A program made the translations under genes and the position numbers. This document shows, piece after piece, positions 61,223 to 64,000 of a stretch of DNA of 64,000 nucleotides (its first letter is position 1; each line of letters opens with the position of its first letter). A model generated the notes under the pieces. It had not been told where the DNA came from, made no database searches, and saw nothing but the letters and a program-made list of their open reading frames with translations. Source of the DNA: Raphanus sativus (lineage: Eukaryota > Streptophyta > Magnoliopsida > Brassicales > Brassicaceae); contig NC_079515.1 of the NCBI RefSeq assembly GCF_000801105.2, forward strand, positions 11,036,001-11,100,000, read 5' to 3'.

Positions 61223-62612
61223 CTAGGTGTTTTCCTGCACCATGTGCAGTAAAAGAATTTTAAAATATTTTTTAATAGATAAATGTAAATTATATTTAAT
61301 TTCTTATTAATATTATAAATTTTCTTTTTTCTTATCAATATTTTAATATAAATTTGATTTAACTGAACATTAAAATTAAGATAAAAACTTTTTTTTATCT
61401 TGAATTATATTTAAGAATGTGCATGTATATATTTAAAATTATAATCTTAGGTAGATTTTTCTATCTATTTAATTTAATTAAATATATTAAATAAATATGT
61501 AAAATTGCATAATTGTCAAAAATTAAAATTAAACAATATTTATAAAATCTGTAGATATATATAAGAAACTAATGATTTTACGATTTAATTTGATTTTATG
61601 ATTTAATTTTTATAATTTTCTAAAAATATGTATATATTTTTGAAATCTTTTTAATTTAAATGATATTTTGAAATTTGAAATGCCATAATTGAATATATTT
61701 ATTTTAATGATGATTTATGAGTTATTACCATATTTTTAAAAAGTCCAAAAATATAAATCGACAATAAATGTAATATATGAGTTATTACCATATTTTAAAA
61801 AGTTTACCAAAAATATAAATTAACATTGAATATAATTTTCCATCTCATATTAATCTATAAGACATGTCATCAATTTTATTAATCAAGGTGTTTTCATACA
61901 CCATGTATAGTGATGAATTTTTTAAAAAGTTAAATTTTATATTTTAAAATGTAATTTATTAATTTTATATTTATATTTTAGTTAATAATTAATATAAATA
62001 TCATTAACTAAGCATAAAATTAAGAGAAAATATTTTTATTTTAAATTATATTTAAGAATGTATATGTATATATATAAAGTTAAAATCTTAGATAAAAAAA
62101 ATTATCTATTTCATTTGGTTAATATATTAAATCAACTTGTACAAAATTACTAAAATCATATAAAATTGTATAGTTATCAAAAACTAAAACTAAATAATAT
62201 TTATATAATTTGTAGATATCTAAAAGAAACTAATGATATTACGATTTATTTTTTTTTAATTCAGAAAATTTAGATGATAAAACTTTTATAATTATAAAAA
62301 TAAAATTATATAATATTTCAAAATTCAAAATGTCATATTTGAATATATTTATTTTACTGATGATTTATGAGTTATTACCATATTCTGCAAAGTTTACCAA
62401 AAATATAAATCAATATTAAATGTAATATATGAGTTATTGCCATATTTTAAAAAGATTTCCAAAAATATATATCAGTATTAAATATAATTGTCCATGTCAT
62501 ATTTAACCATATGACATGTCATCAATCTTAATAGCCACGTCACAATTTTTTGTGTGAAAACGATTGTAGAGAAGACATGTGGCAAATCACTTCTCAAATA
62601 TAGACTAGGGGA
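61223..62612 (-). mobile_element. Two-copy tandem Helitron
   Basis: The minus-strand 5' end TCCCCTAGTCTATATTTGAG begins at 62612 next to T. The minus-strand 3' end has the hairpin CTGCAC-CAT-GTGCAG (61235-61249) and CTAG (61223-61226) after A. Inside, a second, decayed 3' terminus ('AAGGTGTTTTCATACACCAT') lies at about 61885-61910. The DNA on both sides is a direct repeat with a period of 650 bp (GAATATATTTATTTTA at 61691 and 62341). The left copy lacks the terminal 5' segment of about 95 bp. No protein is encoded. Confidence 0.8.
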
Positions 62613-62838
62613 TGTTAAGATATATATATTTATAGTTTTAGATAACAACTAAAGCACAAATATGCCAATACCAATTAAATCTTCTATTAGTTTAGTTAAG
62701 TTATTCTAAATTTAAAATACTGCATCATGTTTTTGAATTAATTAAATAAGATAACATATTTAAATTTTATCATTTACTAATTCAATAAGGTAATTTATTA
62801 TAATTACAAGTATGGCATTCTTGATTTTTTTGAAGCTA
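62613..62838. other. AT-rich spacer
   Basis: Nothing recognised between the two Helitron regions. Confidence 0.4.
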
Positions 62839-62865
62839 CTAGGGGTTAACCCGGCTACGCCCGGG
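62839..62865 (-). mobile_element. Helitron 3' terminus; element runs to the right
   Basis: CTAG at 62839-62842 after an A is followed by a hairpin CCCGG-CTACGC-CCGGG (62850-62865). Read on the minus strand, this is a Helitron 3' end. The 5' end was not identified and may lie beyond or near the window end. A direct repeat (AACCAAAAACATAAACCGGA, near 63288 and 63353) lies within. Confidence 0.7.
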
Positions 62866-64000
62866 GCAATTTTAGGTTTTCAAATATTTCGTATACAATT
62901 ACTTCGTTGAATGTTGTATTCCTAACTATATATTTTTGTGAATTTATGAATACTTTATATTTATAGTATGCATAATAAAGAGTGAATATTTTTTGAGTTT
63001 GAAATTATTTTATTTTACATTGATGTAAACATTTTTGTGATAGTTGAATTTTGTTGTTTGTATTTTTTTGTGATAGTTTAACCTTTGAAAGTTTTGTATA
63101 TATTTGAACTCTTATTTCTAATTTTTATGGTATCTAATAAATATTTTCCAACGGAACTTTATATTACATTGGAACATTTGATATTATATATGTTTTTTCT
63201 TTTGACTAAAAATATTTGTTTTCTTATCATTTTGTTTTTGTTTCTGAAAATTAGCTTCCAAATTAACCAAATCAAATGTTAGTTAAAAACCAAAAACATA
63301 AACCGGATCTCAATCTCATATCCACATTAACCTAACCAAATCAAGTGTCAATAACCAAAAACATAAACCGGATCTTAATCTCATCTCCACGTTGACGGAA
63401 ACGAATTGTGCCCATAAATTAATTTTATATTTTTATCACATCAAATTTTTCTATTATTTTACAAATCAAATTACAAATAAAAAATAGAATCATGTTTTTA
63501 ATGTTTGGTCTAATTTAGTTTTTAACATTATGTCATTTCGATTATGTTTAACAAATAAACATCTAACTAATAGTTGTATCCTTAATATAAATCTAATTTT
63601 GTTTTTCAAATTTGTTTTTCACTTTTATACACAGTCACAAAAAAAGTAAAATAATATTATCATAAACTAAGCTTGCCATCATTTTCCTTTGTCATGGAAA
63701 GTTAACCTCTGTCGATGACTTGAAAAAACCGTTTTCATAACAAATCATTTTCTTTTCTTTTATGTGTTTGCTTCATGGAATTTTCCGCGAAAAATCACCA
63801 ATTTCGTAAAATCAAATTTTGAATTGTGAGCTGTGTCAAAAGGATCTCTCTGGTGGAATTAGAGACTTAAGGGTAAAAAAATATTGGTGCAGAGAAGCGA
63901 TTTCAACGCATAGTTTTCTCTTCTCATTCACCCTTCTTCTCGCTCTCAAGCTTGTTCATGTTCTTTCTCAATCATGGTTATCAGTTTCTTTCTTTCTTTT
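62866..64000. other. Repeat-derived AT-rich DNA, then possible promoter of a gene beyond the window
   Basis: From about 63840 the composition shifts to pyrimidine-rich (TCTTCTC, CTTTCTCAATC), like a plant 5' UTR. It ends with an ATG at 63974 followed by an open stretch to the window end, too short to identify. Confidence 0.35.

Overview
The window is nuclear DNA from a crucifer plant, most likely Brassica or a close relative such as radish. The genes have small exons with GT/AG introns, the intergenic DNA is very AT-rich, and the mobile elements are typical of Brassicaceae. The order of protein genes (DYW-type PPR, ENTH/ANTH adaptor, PP2C-like, RRM protein, RIC/CRIB protein, ribosomal protein eL42, fibrillin FIB4, fatty-alcohol oxidase FAO3, PHO1) matches the order I recall for one segment of Arabidopsis thaliana chromosome 3 (about At3g23330 to At3g23430). 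That match is from memory, not from a search. The casein-kinase-like gene I remember between the PPR and ENTH genes is not seen here.

Layout. 1-16 kb is gene-rich: the 3' part of a PPR-DYW gene (+), a U4 snRNA gene (-) with complete snRNA promoter elements, an ENTH/ANTH gene (+), a degenerate PP2C-like gene (-) whose stop codon now comes from a SINE, a TGTACA-rich repeat tract, a Helitron, a 615-aa RRM protein gene (+), a possible small membrane-protein gene (+) and a RIC-type ROP effector gene (+). 16.5-26.3 kb is mostly repeats: Helitron remnants, a Stowaway-like MITE, a LINE RNase H relic, a foldback element and a SINE. 26.6-29.4 kb holds eL42 (+) and FIB4 (-). 29.4-50.2 kb is about 21 kb without a recognised intact gene. 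It holds a retroposon, three Helitrons (one carrying six tandem units of about 330 bp), a CACTA relic split by a hAT-like MITE with a perfect 8-bp duplication, and other degenerate repeats. 50.2-60 kb holds FAO3 (+) and PHO1 (-). The last 4 kb are again repeats: a SINE, a tandem Helitron and another Helitron end.

The protein genes are ordinary plant housekeeping or physiology genes: organelle RNA editing (PPR), clathrin adaptor-like (ENTH), translation (eL42), plastid lipid bodies (FIB4), omega/alcohol oxidation of long-chain lipids (FAO3), phosphate export to xylem (PHO1) and ROP GTPase signalling (RIC). Nothing suggests they form one pathway; the linkage is ancestral synteny. The most notable items are the unlisted U4 snRNA gene, the SINE that replaced a stop codon of a predicted pseudophosphatase, and the nested or tandem DNA transposons. 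I found no convincing new multi-gene system.
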